Origin: Bos javanicus
Lineage: Eukaryota > Chordata > Mammalia > Artiodactyla > Bovidae
Assembly: GCF_032452875.1 (NCBI RefSeq)
Contig: NC_083883.1
Span: forward strand, 53,566,698-53,630,697
Reading direction: 5' to 3'
DNA length: 64,000 nucleotides
The notes beneath the pieces were generated by a model. The model had not been told where the DNA came from, made no database searches, and saw nothing but the letters and a program-made list of their open reading frames with translations. The position numbers and the translations under genes were made by a program. Shown piece after piece: positions 1 to 10,924 of this stretch (within the stretch, counting starts at the first letter, position 1; each line of letters starts with the position of its first letter).

Positions 1-66
1 AGCCTGACAGGTTATATAGTCCACGAGGTCGCAGAGTCAACTGAAGGGACTTAGCACGCACACATG
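1..66 (+). mobile_element. Bov-tA SINE, 3' tail fragment
   Basis: The window opens inside the shared Bov tail: a diverged version of the consensus segment running from 'agcctgg' through the 'gtcgcagagtc' block to 'cttagcacgca'. The head lies outside the window. Confidence 0.7.
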
Positions 67-131
67 CATCCTGACGTAGGGCCGGAAAATGGGCAGAACT
101 GAGATAAGCAACATAAAAAATACAAATACAA

Positions 132-285
132 GGGGATTCCCTGGAGGTCCAGTGATTAGGACTCTGAGCTTCCACTGCAGGCAGCATGGGTCCCGTCTCT
201 GGTTTGGGAACTAACATCCCGTATGCTGTGGCATGGCCCATAAGATCCCACGTGGGAACTAAGATCCCAAAAAGTAAAATAATTA
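132..285 (+). mobile_element. CHR-type tRNA-derived SINE, truncated
   Basis: It begins with a diverged 'gggattccctggaggtccagtg' head, followed by 'gtgattaggactctg' and the 'ggaactaagatccc' motif typical of CHR SINEs, ending in an A-rich stretch. The tandem 'cccgtgtgccgcaacta' part of full-length copies is missing. Confidence 0.75.
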
Positions 286-436
286 AGCATTTTTAACAGT
301 AAATAAATAAAAGACAGCCCCAAAGGAAGGATTCTTCTGCTGGTCGACTTTCTCTGAACACTTTGTTTCTCTCACCCTAAATCTTCAGTCTACTCACTCT
401 TTTAACACTGACAGTTCTTCATCATTTGTATGTCAC

Positions 437-990
437 TAATGAAATTAAAAGACGCTTGCTCCTTGGAAGGAAAATTATGACTAATGTAGACAGCATATTA
501 AAAAGCAGAGACATTACTTTGCCAACAAAGGTCCATCTAGTCAAGGCTATGGTTTTTCCAGTGGTCATGTATGGATGTGAGAGTTGGACTGTGAAGAAAG
601 CTGAGTGGCGAAGAATTGATGCTTTTGAACTGTGGTGTTGGAGAAGACTCTTGAGAGTCCCTTGGACTGCAAGGAGATCCAACCAGTCCATCCTAAAGGA
701 GATCAGTCCTGGGTGTTCATTGGAAGGACTGATGCTGAAGCTGAAACTCCAGTACTTTGGTCACCTCATGTGAAGAGTTGACTCATTGGAAAAGACTCTG
801 ATGCTGGGAGGGATTGGGGGCAGAAGGAGAAGAGGCCGACAGAGGATGAGATGCCTGGATGGCATCACCAACTCGATGCACATGAGTTTGGGTAAACTCC
901 GGGAGTTGGTGATGGACAGGGAGGCCTGGCGTGCTGCGACTTATGGGGTCACAGAGTCGGACACGACTGGGCAACTGAACTGAACTGAAT
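437..990 (+). mobile_element. BovB LINE 3' end (C-terminal ORF relic)
   Basis: A 5'-truncated RTE-type LINE. The frame starting at 426 encodes the C-terminal tail of the BovB polyprotein, with recognisable RRLLLGRK, VMYGCESWTVKKAE and LKLQYFGHLM blocks. A TGA at 771-773 interrupts it, and the same frame resumes to 983 with SLEKTLMLGG and the terminal VMDREAWRA block. It ends in the 'gaactgaactgaa' tail. The reverse-transcriptase core is missing, so the copy is non-functional. Confidence 0.93.
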
Positions 991-1003
991 CTAGCTTTTG
1001 AGC

Positions 1004-1045
1004 TTCCCAGGTGGTGCTAGTGGTAAAGAACCTGCCTACCTACCA
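1004..1045 (+). mobile_element. Bov-tA SINE head fragment
   Basis: Only the tRNA-like head is visible, from the diverged 'cttcccaggtggtgctagtgg' A-box region to 'aacctgcctacc'. It lies directly behind the BovB 3' tail. Confidence 0.6.
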
Positions 1046-2510
1046 TAACAGCATTTTTCTTATGTAGAAACCAGGGTAAGTCTTCCCCTGATAAAAGGAT
1101 CCTTCTATTTACAGTAAGATTTACATCTAATTCCCTTAAAAAGCAATGGCTAAAGAGATGTTATGCTTCATAAAAGTTTGCTTTAAAATAAAAACAAGTA
1201 CTCTCCCTCCTGGAATGCATTCAAAATGGTTTAACTGATCACACTATTATAAACGTCCTCCTGGGGGAGGGGAGGGGTGCCACCCCCACCCACCCCAGAA
1301 AGTATCAGCTACATTAAGTGAGGTATACCTGGAAGCGATAATGAGGGGGAATGAGAATTATAGCGAAGCCCCCATGACTTGAAATTGCTATAGGGTTGCT
1401 TCACAAAGCTGCTCCTTTTCCTGTCTTTTTTTTTTAAACTTAACAGTTTGGCAATCATGCTTTGGTTTGACAGGGAGCTGTGAAAATCTGTCACTTTGTC
1501 ATCTCCAAACTTCTGAATCCAATCAAAATAACATTTATTAAAAACCTGGGCATGCTTGCGAGAATTTGCAGTGTAATAGGAGGAGGGTTGACCCCCAGGT
1601 CTCTCTCACTGTTTTCCTTTATAAAAACAGCAGAGAGCTTCAGAGACCCAACCCACAGAGCTTCGTTTTATCCACAAGCTTCCTTGGCAACGCAAGGGAG
1701 CTGCTCCTGGGAATCTTCTAAGGAAAATCCAAACAGCCCAAGGACACAGGCTCATGTACTCCATCTCCCTCTCAAGTACACAGTGTGATGTGAGAAGTTG
1801 TGATGTGCACAATATGGAGTCAGTGTCTCCACTGCACATGCCACAGCAGCCGGCTAGAAGCTGAAGAACGATCCTGCAAGGGTGGCAGCAGAGCCCTGGG
1901 GGGGTGGGGTAGGGGGCAGGGGAGGAAGGAAATGGGACCTGGAGCCAGAGGGCCGGACCTCGTCTCTGCTCCATTGCTCCCAGCAGTGCGGCCTCTTCCC
2001 GCCTGCATGATCTTTCCCAGGCTCAGTTTCTCCAGGTGTGATATAACAAACAAGACTCTCTTGGTTGCAATTGATTTAGATTCCCAGCCCCAACTAGCTT
2101 GAAATATCCAAGGATGAGGGACGTGATCCAGGTGCAAATGATGCTAGCAGGCTAGTTTCCATCATCTCTTGGCTCATATACCATTCAGCTCTTACCTCCT
2201 GGTGGCAAGGTGGAGGCAGTAGCTCCACCCTTTTCATCTTCCAGGTCCCAATGCAGAAAGGGCGACTTCCTAGTAACTTCCACAGAAGCTCCCAGATTCA
2301 TTCTGCCTGGACCTCTAAACTATATGGGTGGTCAGGGGATATAACTATACTATTTGGCTTACATAGCAGGATATGGAATGGGGGTGGGGTGGGGGGATGG
2401 AGGATGTTTCACAAACCTTAGAGCCTAAGAAGAGTCAGGGAAAGATGGATCTCAAACAAAAACTGGGGACTTTAGCCAGAACAGCAATGGATTGGGGGTA
2501 GGTAATTACT
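1046..2510. other. Non-coding stretch without recognised gene
   Basis: No exon-like reading frame is convincing. It contains a G/C-asymmetric patch (about 1262-1300), a short T-run near 1428 and a G-rich run 'gggggtggggtgggggg' near 2380-2396. A possible MIR remnant lies around 1990-2060 ('ctcagtttctcc'). Confidence 0.6.
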
Positions 2511-2736
2511 GTGTGCATGCATGCTAAGTCACTAAGTCGTGTCTGGCTCTTTTTGACCGCTTGAACTGTAGAGCCTTCTGGGCTCCTCTATCCATGGGAT
2601 TTTTCAGGCAAGAATGATGAAGTGAGTTGCCGTTTTCCTCCTCCAGGGGATCTTCCCAAACCAGGGATTGAACCCACATCTCTTATGTCTCCTGCACTGC
2701 AGGTGGATTCTTTACCTGCTGAGCCATCAGGGAAGC
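2511..2736 (-). mobile_element. Bov-tA SINE
   Basis: Reverse-complement Bov-tA: 'aagtcgtgtctggctc' tail motif first, then 'ggatcttcccaaaccagggattgaaccc' (B-box side), ending 'gagccatcagggaagc' at the tRNA head. Near full length. Confidence 0.9.
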
Positions 2737-2779
2737 TGAATTAATGTGTATTACTAGTGAAATTATGTCATAAAATAAT

Positions 2780-3000
2780 GACTTTTATATTTATTGTGCC
2801 CTTATATGCTTTATCTTATTCATTTTTTTTTGCAGCAACCCTTCCAGAGAAGGTTTATTATTATCCCTCTTCTTATTTATGAGGAAACAAAGTTTCAGAG
2901 AGGTTAAGTGTCTTCCCTGCAGTCACACAGCTCATAAATTGCAGTGCTGGAATGTGAACCCAGGCATGTCTGACTTCAGAGTTCATGGTTTGTCTGCTGG
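2780..3000 (-). mobile_element. MIR SINE (ancient)
   Basis: Reverse-orientation MIR: 'atttattgtgccc', 'cagcaaccc', 'gaggaaac', 'agaggttaagtg', 'cagtcacacagct' and 'gaacccaggcatgtctgactt' occur in consensus order. Confidence 0.8.
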
Positions 3001-3232
3001 ACAAAATTAACACTGGTGTTAAACTGTGGTCCATGTGGAGTGGGAAATACATTAGAGAAGAATAATGGTCACATCTTATATTTATACAATCCACCCTTGA
3101 ATAACACAGGTCTGAACTGCTCAGATTCACTCAAACATGGATTTTTTTCCCACAAATAGGGTACCTGTATTTTGACTCTGCATATCTTTAACTAAGTACG
3201 GGGAAAGTTTTTGTTTGATTAGCAATCACAAT

Positions 3233-3465
3233 CGGCATGCATGCGCATTCAGTTGAGTCCAGTTGTGTGCGACCCTACGGACTATAGCCCACCAGGATCC
3301 TCTGACCATGGAATTTTCCGAGCAAGAATACTGGAGTGGGTTGCCATCTCTTCCTCCAGGGGATCTTCGTGATATACGAACCAAACCAGCATCTCCTGCA
3401 TCTCCTGCATCTCCTGCATCGGCAGATGTATTCTTTGCCACTGTACCACCTGGGAAGCCCAAGTG
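3233..3465 (-). mobile_element. Bov-tA SINE with TSD and internal 9-bp expansion
   Basis: Full Bov-tA in reverse orientation, flanked by the perfect 8-bp duplication 'atcacaat' at 3225-3232 and 3466-3473. Three tandem copies of 'catctcctg' (3390-3416) replace the single consensus copy. Confidence 0.92.
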
Positions 3466-3659
3466 ATCACAATACGTGGAATCAAAAGAACTAGGGCTTA
3501 AGTCCCAATTCTACCCAGATGTTTTATCCTCCTGCCCTCGGGTGAGTCATTTATCGATTACTTTGTTTCTGAAGCAGAAACTGTGGGAGGGGTCGGCAGC
3601 CCTAACCCCTGGCTTGTTCAAGGATCAGCGGTATAAACCTAGCATCCTGTGGTTTTCAA

Positions 3660-3825
3660 AGCACGGCCACATTTGGCATCTCACTAAATCCTCATGATGG
3701 CCCTTTGGGGCAGAGGTTATCCCTATAATCTTTTATGGTTGAGGGTACGGCGAAAAGCTAAAGGACTTGCTTAAGGGCCCCAGGTTGATCCTGGATATTG
3801 AGTCTGAGTTATTTTCTGCCCACTG
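3660..3825 (-). mobile_element. MIR SINE (ancient)
   Basis: Diverged MIR in reverse orientation: 'tcactaaatcctcatgatg', 'gaggttatccc', 'ggacttgcttaagg' and 'gttgatcctgg' follow consensus order. Confidence 0.65.
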
Positions 3826-3837
3826 TCTACACTGTTG

Positions 3838-4058
3838 GGGCTTCCTACGTGGCATAGTGGTAGAGAATCTGCCTGCCAATACAGGAGATGCAGGAAGTCA
3901 GTTTCGATACCTGGGTTGGGAAGATCCCCTGAAGGAGGGAATGGCAACCCACTCCAATATTCTTACCAGGATAATCCCATGGACAGAGGAGTCTGGTGGG
4001 CTGCAGTCTATGGGGTCACAGAGTCGGACATGACTGAGTGACTGAGCACATACACACA
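3838..4058 (+). mobile_element. Bov-tA SINE with TSD
   Basis: Forward Bov-tA starting 'gggcttcctacgtggc' and ending in the Bov tail. It is flanked by a 12-bp duplication with one mismatch: tctacactgttg at 3826-3837 and tctacagtgttg at 4059-4070. Confidence 0.92.
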
Positions 4059-4554
4059 TCTACAGTGTTGAAGAGAAACAGAGAAACATCCACTACACTA
4101 GCAGTTGGCATAAAGATGGACAATGAAGGACCAGTCTGAACACAGCATGGGGAGAAAGCTAGGGAGGGTGGGTTTTAGTGGCCCCAAACCCATGCCTTTC
4201 CCCTTGCTCTGCTTTCGTTTGGGGATCCATCCTGCCCTCTGTGTGGTCCACACACGTTAGAGGAAGCAGCACTGTGCTGTGCTGGCCTGAGAGCCAACTG
4301 CGAGGTTGTGTTTTCAACAGTATGTTCAGTGGCATTGCATCGATTGCTTAAAATCATCCACGGCAGGCACATTCACTCTACAAGAATCGGCAAATGCTGC
4401 ACTTCTCTTTTTGTTGGTTTGTTGTTGTTACTTTCTGTTTGTTTGTTTCTTGGAGAGCCAGGTGCTACACACTTACCAGCTGGTCACTGGATTTATGCCA
4501 GCTCTGGGTTCACAGCATGTGGCGTGGGTCTAAGTACACAGCATGGAAGGGCAA

Positions 4555-4737
4555 GTAATAGTCATTCAGTCGCGTCCAACTCTTTGTGACGCCATGGCTC
4601 CTCTGTCTACGGGATTCTCCAGGCAAGAATACTGCAGTGGGTTGCCATTCCCTTCTCAAGGGGATCTTCCTGACCCAGGGATCAAACCCGTCTCCTGCAC
4701 TGCATGCAGATTCTTTACCATCTGAGCCACCAGGAAA
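4555..4737 (-). mobile_element. Bov-tA SINE
   Basis: Reverse Bov-tA: 'cagtcgcgtccaactc' tail motif, 'ggatcttcctgacccaggg' and terminal 'gagccaccaggaaag'. Possible short TSD 'agtaatag/agtaaatag'. Confidence 0.9.
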
Positions 4738-5308
4738 GTAAATAGCATAACAAGGCATAAGACCCTCCCTCACCTCTGCCCCTGCCTCTGCTTTAGGGAC
4801 TGCATCAGAGGTAGGCATATGATCTAACTGATCCACTCAGACCTGAGTCTGGGACTTTTTCTCAAAGATTAGACAGAGTTAGCTCTTACCCACTGGGTAT
4901 GAACAAGGAGGCAAGGTTCCTTGGGGCCAGTGGCAGCCATCTGGGAACAGGAAGGGAAAAGACCTCTATAGACGACAGAATCTGCGCTCTGAGGCTGGGT
5001 CACCCTAGTCAGGCTGCGGCATCGGGCCGTGCTAGAAGGGCACACAGCCTCTAAGGTTTTCAACCATGGGAGACCCTCACCATTGCAGTCAGCTTCACTT
5101 GGAATTTCTATTCTTTGCAACTTAACCACATCATAAGTGACATAGTTGCACATCAAAGGGACCAGCCTACAGAGATGGGGGCTCCTACAGAGATGGAGAG
5201 CAGCAGTGAATAAGGCAAACCAATGCACAGAAAAAGCTCTCAGAGAAAGAAGAGATGCTTCCGACAACGTCAGACACAAACAAACATGTAAGAGTGGCAT
5301 CAAGATGG
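4738..5308. other. Unique non-coding stretch
   Basis: No recognised repeat or exon. A 147-codon reading frame on the minus strand here has no recognisable domain and no splice context. Confidence 0.55.
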
Positions 5309-5517
5309 ACACGTGCTGTGCTTAGTCCCTCAGTCGTGTCAGACTCTTTGCAACCCCATGGACTGTGACCGACCAGGCTCCTCTGTCCATGGGATTTTCA
5401 GGCAAGGATACTGGAGCGGGTTGCCATTTCCTTTTCCGGGGGATCTTCCCAACCCAGGAATCAAACTCCTGTGGTTTCCTGCATTGCAGGCGGATTCTTT
5501 ACCCGGTTGGGAAGCCC
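5309..5517 (-). mobile_element. Bov-tA SINE
   Basis: Reverse Bov-tA beginning 'gtgctgtgcttagtccctc' and ending 'ggttgggaagccc'. The last part of the tRNA-like head is shortened. Confidence 0.9.
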
Positions 5518-6440
5518 ACAACAAACAGACACCAACACCGAGAACACCTTTCACCAGTTTTCCGTGAGATCTCTCCAGATGGTTCCATGACCGCTGCCTT
5601 TAAGATGAACATTTAAAATGTGACAATACTTCCAGCTTTACATGTTGGTGGCAAGAATGCAGTTGATGGGAAAGGCTCTCCTTATCTCTGATACAGGGAC
5701 GCTGGGACCCACCCCTCGTACGGTTACTGTGGAGATGAAATCAGGCAGGTTGTGAAAATAGATTCCGAAGCAGCCCCGGCATTCTCCAAGTGAATTCCAT
5801 TTACATGTGCATCTGAACTATTAAACCACATAAAATGCCTTCGTTTCACTTGGGACAATAAATGAAAACTCTTTTGACATTTGAAGCATTTCATGTCTCT
5901 GGGCTTCCAGAGAACGGTTCCATTTAACTTGAAAGGGGTTTTCAGTGTAATTCACATTTAATGTTATGAAAGCATTTCTCTCTCACATTGGGCTTTATCT
6001 AAATTTTTAAACAAGGCCTAATTTACAGGCCCCAAACGACTTGGCAAATTTCCTGCAATCTCATTGAAAAAAGTCCTGGCCACCTATAGGCTGCGGGTGT
6101 GTTGAAAGACCGCTTTGTCTCGGGTGCCAACTAAAACTAAAATTACTCCACCAACAAAAGGTCGTCTTTTCAAACAAACCCACAGAACCCATACGAACAC
6201 AAAGCACTCAGGGCTGACCCTGAATCCCTCCTCACTCCCTGGCAGTATGAGCAGCAGGCCAGGTGTTCTCTGTCATTTTCCATAGCAGTGGGGGCGGGAG
6301 GCTCCATACCAAGTCAAGACGATAACTTCAGAGAAGCCCCCAGATTTGTTCCCGAGTGGAGGAGAGTGAGAGAAAGTCAGTCAGTTGGAGAGACAAGAGG
6401 AAGAGAGAGAGAAAATGTCATATTTATCCTGCCCATGCTC
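5518..6440. other. Unique non-coding block, candidate conserved element
   Basis: Free of recognised transposons. The 5790-6170 part is AT-rich, even in texture and has none of the decayed-repeat patterns seen elsewhere. That is typical of conserved intronic regulatory DNA, but conservation cannot be tested here. Confidence 0.4.
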
Positions 6441-6972
6441 AATGCGGATGGTGACAGCAGCCACGAAACTAAAAGATGCTTACTCCTTGGAAGAAAAGCT
6501 ATCACAAACCTAGACAGCATATTAAAAAGCAGAGACATTACTTTGCTGACAAAGGTCTGTCTAGTCCATCTATGGTTTTTCCAGTAGTCTATATGGATGT
6601 GAGAGATGGACCATAAAGAAGGCTAGGTGCCAAAGAATTGATGCTTTCAAACTGTGGTGCTGGAGAAGATTCTTGAGAGTCCCTTGGACTGCAAGGAGAT
6701 CAAACCAGTCAATCCTAAAGGAAATCAACCCTGAATATTCATTGGAAGGACAGATGCTGAAGCTGAAGCTCCAATACTTTGGCCACCTGATGCGAGGAGC
6801 TGACTCACTGGAAAAGACCCTGATGCTGGGAAAGACTGAGGGCAGGAAGACTCAATGCACATGAGTTTGAGCAAACTCAGGAAGACAGTGATGGACAGAG
6901 AAGCCTGGTGTGCTGCAGTTCATAGGGTCACAAAGAGCTCGTCACGACTGAGCGACTGAACAACAACAAATA
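6441..6972 (+). mobile_element. BovB LINE 3' end with internal deletion
   Basis: BovB C-terminal sequence from 'ggtgacagcagcc' through RCLLLGRK and LKLQYFGHLM to a 'gactgagcgactgaacaacaac' tail. Around 6850 the block that normally encodes the RGRQRMRWLDGI region is deleted (about 55 bp), and several frameshifts are present. Confidence 0.92.
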
Positions 6973-7254
6973 TTGTCATCAGCTGTTGAAAGCAGAGTCT
7001 GTATTTGCATGTAACCCTAATGCTGAGGAGGAGCCTGATGAGCAGAGAACACACTGGTACCCCCTAAGCACATCCTGCTCCCAAGGAACCTGGATGCCCG
7101 CAGCAATGCCAGGCCTGGGAGTGGAGCTGCTTTCTGGGTGGTTGGTTTTTGAGGGGGGTGATCACCCTACACAGAACTCAAATATCCTATCCTCTGCTTT
7201 GTCAATGGCTGTGTAGTCTTGGAGGGAGCAAGCTGGGGTGGGAATCACTGTACA

Positions 7255-7375
7255 CATACTTAGTAGGCATCTTCTCAGAGGCAGGAGTGTTCTAAACCCT
7301 AAGGATACACCAGCAATCAAACCACACACAACCCCTGCTTTCACAGAGCTTACAGCACAGCAAGAAATAGAGCAG
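7255..7375 (-). mobile_element. L2 LINE 3' end (ancient)
   Basis: Reverse L2 terminus: 'gtgttctaaaccctaaggatacac' resembles 'ctgtgctaggtgctggggatac', followed by 'cccctgctttcacagagcttacag'. Confidence 0.6.
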
Positions 7376-7639
7376 ATTCAATCAACAGCAACACAAGGGG
7401 AGGGAAGGGTGAAGCCTGAAAACCCTGAGTCAGACTGTACCAGGTCTGCCTGTGCAGAAACGCCTCCTCAGGCTTCCCACATTCTCATCCACTCTGTGTG
7501 CTCTGGCCCAGCTTCTCCTCTGACTCTGTCTCTTACTGACCTCTCCACCCCATCCCATCCCCCTCCTCCCGGCCCCCACTAACATGCTGAGCTCCAGCTA
7601 CACCAGCCTTCTTGCAAATCTCAAACACCCAAAGTGGTT

Positions 7640-7950
7640 GCAGCCTCACAGGCCTTTGCACCTGCTCTTCCTTCTGCTCAGATGCTGGTCTCCAGGGCTC
7701 ACTCCTTGCTTTCCTTCCTGCTCTCTGCACGGGCCATCCCGAACCTGAATGAGCCCCCCTCCCCACTCTCATTCCCTGTCTCCTGTGGCCTGCTTATTTT
7801 CCTTAGCATCACCAGACATATCACTGATACATATGTTTATTATCTTTCCCCTACTTGTCCATCTGTTCACTGCTTTCTCCCCAGGGCCTCCAACAGCACC
7901 CAGAACACAGTAGGTGCTCAATACACAATTCCTGAGAGTCGTGATAAGAG
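7640..7950 (+). mobile_element. L2 LINE 3' end (ancient)
   Basis: Forward L2: 'ggcctttgcacctgctcttcc' and 'ctgctcag' at the start, 'ccccagggcctccaacagcacccagaacacagtaggtgctcaata' motif near 7880-7925. This is the usual L2 terminal sequence. Confidence 0.75.
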
Positions 7951-8252
7951 AAGTGTCATGGAAGCACAGTCTCCAAGAGAGCTTGGCAAGCCTGCCAGCA
8001 GTGGCCCTTCAGGGTCAGCGGGGCTTTAAGTGAAGAACAGAAAAGAGGGTTGTAAGCAGCATGACCAGCTTTGAGAAGTCCGAGGGAGGCTTAGAGAATG
8101 ATGGCGTGGCTGGAATGCAGGCCATCAGTGAGAAAGGGAAGAAAGGAGAGCCAGGAGGGAGGCAGGGGGCAGACCCTACAGTGCCCAAAGAGCCACAGAC
8201 AAGGTTTCTAAAACAGAATCATACAGAAAGACTTAAATTTCAGAAGGCCCTT

Positions 8253-8535
8253 AGGAGGGTGGGAAGAACTGAATGAGCAGCATTGACCCACATGCATTAC
8301 CATATGTAAAATTAGATAGCAGGTGGAAATTTGCTGGAAGATGCAGGGTGCTCGAATCCGATACTCTGTGACACCATAAAGGGTGCGATGGGATGGGAGG
8401 TGGGAAGGAGGTTCAAGAGGGAAGGGACATATGTACACCTATGACTGATTCATGTTGATGTATGGCAGAAACCAACATAATATTGTAAAGCAATCATCCT
8501 CCAATCAAGAAAAAAAAATACATATATATTAAAAA
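8253..8535 (+). mobile_element. L1 3' UTR insertion (5'-truncated) with TSD
   Basis: A 283-bp artiodactyl L1 tail: 'gggatgggaggtggga', 'acatatgtacacctatg', 'tgatgtatggcagaaacc' and 'caatcatcctccaatc', then an A-rich end. It is flanked by the perfect 11-bp duplication 'agaaggccctt' at 8242-8252 and 8536-8546, a standard target-primed insertion. Confidence 0.93.
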
Positions 8536-8546
8536 AGAAGGCCCTT

Positions 8547-9530
8547 CTGGGCAGCAGCTTGGAGAGACGAGACAGGACAACAGGGTGGAGGTGCTATTGC
8601 AGAGGGCCCAGTGGAGACAGATACTTAGAGCCAGCCAGGTGGCACCCCTGGAGACAGCAAGCCTGGCTCATGCTCAGGAACCCCAGTGCCCTTGGACAAG
8701 TTGCTTGACCCTTTGGACGTCCACTGTCTTATCCACCAAACAAGCACAGTCCACAGTTGTAGGAATTTGTGTCAATGATGTTGCTTCCGCAGGAGTGCAA
8801 AGTTAATTGTTCTACAAAAGCAAGCTGTTAGGCTGATGACTAGCTTTTCTGGCTAATGGCTGAAGCTTTACATTTTCATCCTAGCTTAGCACTTAGCGAA
8901 GGTATCAGAATTGAAACTCAGATGAATCTGAATAATGGTACCCCTTGATTGACAGCCCAAAGTCATTAATTCAGGAGAACGTGTACAGACAGCACGAGAG
9001 GAGCAGGGCAGAATGAAAGGCCTCTAATGGCACTTGCTCGCTCCCAGCAGGGCTCAGTCCGATTGGCTGGCGCTTTCATTCTGCTCTACCAGGTATGATC
9101 AGCAACAGAAGAGTTCTTAAGAGCACAGCCAGCCCTTCCTGCTCAAGGCTATGCTCAGAGAATAGCATCTGGATCTAACTCTACGACATATCAAATATCT
9201 CTCAGAAGCTCTTAGGGCCCCTGAAAGGTGAAACACCAGTAGATGTCTAGGTACGAATATGGGTGCAGCCAGGGAGAAAACATTTAGATTCCTTGGCCAG
9301 CTCAGATGACCGTCCCCACCCCGTGCCCTCTCATTTCCACGTTAGCTGAAAACAGTACACGGGAGCGAGCATGTCTGTCCCTGGAGGAAATTACACTGTA
9401 CACTGTGTCAACCTCCCGCCCTCTTTCATGTCGATTAATTGCCTGCCAAATGGAGAGACTTTTGAAAAGGAGGATGATAATTGAAATTTCACATAATTAC
9501 ATTTTAAAGGAACGCTTTTAGCTTCCCCTG
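8547..9530. other. Unique non-coding block, candidate conserved element
   Basis: Apart from a MIR-like scrap near 8670-8730 ('cttggacaagttgcttgaccc') no repeat is visible. 8820-9120 and 9300-9530 contain clustered homeodomain-type motifs and an inverted CCAAT box (9059-9068). No exon is recognised. Confidence 0.45.
8946..8955 (+). promoter_or_regulatory. Possible PBX-MEIS/PREP composite site
   Basis: The decamer TGATTGACAG matches the known TALE-homeodomain composite motif exactly. It lies in a repeat-free block. Function is inferred from the motif only; a decamer can occur by chance. Confidence 0.35.
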
Positions 9531-10463
9531 ACTTCAGTCAAAACTCCATCTTGTCAAAATAATCTTAATCTTTTTTTTTTTTTTTGTTAAACAAAGATTG
9601 ATGAAATATCACTGGAAATCTTTTAGCTGCTAATTATAAGTCAAGCCTCTTTGGGGTTTGTTTTTTTTTTTTTTTTTCGGGATGTTTCTTTGACTTCTCA
9701 AAGTGATTAGTTTGGTCCTCTGCTTTTAAACTGTTCATTTTCCACTTGCGGGGAAGAGTGAAATTTCTTCCCTGGTTTTAATTACAATCGGAGCATTATC
9801 CTCGGATGGTATGAAGGGAGGCTGTGTGACTGGGGGGGAGGGGTGCTGCCCTGTTAATCAGGGGTAAATCTAGTATATGGTGAAGGCTTGTACCTTGTCA
9901 TTACATTACCTTGTTGGTCTAATTAATGGTATTACCCTCTGAACTATGTGTAGAAGCTTAAAGAAATTCAACACAGGCAGAAAACACCCTCAAGGGGAAA
10001 GCAGAGAAGGCCTAATAAAGTACTGCTCATCGCACTTGGGGTGCTGCTGCTAATTTCTTCCGTGATTACTACCTGATGGTGCAGAGCACCCTCCAAGTAA
10101 CACGGGCTGGGCTCATGCAGGTCTCTTAGAAATGACAGTGATGCCTGCATTTTGGTTTCTGGCATGGGCCAGCAATTTACCTGTGATATTTAATTTAAAA
10201 ACCAGACATCACCTCATCAAAAACTAAATGTTGTTCCTGCTTGTTCAGGTGAAGTTTTGGGTAATGTCTGGTCAGAGTGAGGGCGTGGGGTGGGGGTAGG
10301 TGGGAGGAGTGAGCTGAGGGAAAGGAGAAGGTCTTTTTCTCTTGGGTCACTAACCCACCATAGAAAGCAAGGTTCCAGTGAAAGGCCGAATTGACGGTGT
10401 TCATTACCACAAAGCCACAAGCTTCACCATTAGCAGACTGGGACCAGACCACATTTAGCATAT
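9531..10463. other. AT-rich unique stretch with two long T-runs
   Basis: T-runs at 9571-9585 and about 9660-9677 punctuate AT-rich sequence with no recognised repeat or exon. No duplication was found around either run, so they are not obvious retroposon tails. Confidence 0.5.
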
Positions 10464-10757
10464 TGTTGTTGTCATTTAATCACTAAATCGTGTCCCACTC
10501 TTTGTGACCCCATGGACTGCGGCACGCCAGGCTTTCCAGTCCTTCACTATCTCCAAGAGTTTGCTCAAACTCATATCCATTGAGTTGACGATGCCATCCA
10601 ACCATCTCATCCTCTGTCACCTTCTTCTCCTCCTGCCCTCAGTCTTTCTCAGCATCAGGGTCTTTTCCAATGAGTTGGCTCTTCACATCAGGTGGCCAAA
10701 ATACTGGAGCTTCAGCTTCAGCATCAGTCCTTCCAGTGAATATTCAAGGTTGATTTA
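10464..10757 (-). mobile_element. BovB LINE 3' end
   Basis: Reverse BovB: 'ttgttgttgtcatttaatcac' tail, then complements of the C-terminal coding blocks up to 'cagtccttccagtgaatattcaaggttgat'. Strongly 5'-truncated. Confidence 0.9.
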
Positions 10758-10924
10758 CCATATGGGGAGGACTTAATAAAAGGTTGTTGAACAAATGAAT
10801 GAACTCTCTTTACCGAGTCCTTAGCTATCAAAGGCACACTGTTTGGCCATGCATGGTCCATGGGGCTTTTGTTGAATCCTCAAAACTCTTGTTTGGTAAT
10901 TAAAAAAAAATATATTTTAAAACT

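Noticed and set aside
4869..5312. 147-codon minus-strand frame with a hydrophobic start
   Set aside because: No recognisable family, no flanking splice sites, and it ends at the edge of a Bov-tA. Length is within chance for a window this size.
9571..9677. Two long T-runs considered as retroposon tails
   Set aside because: No flanking duplications and no adjoining element, so they are recorded only as low-complexity tracts.
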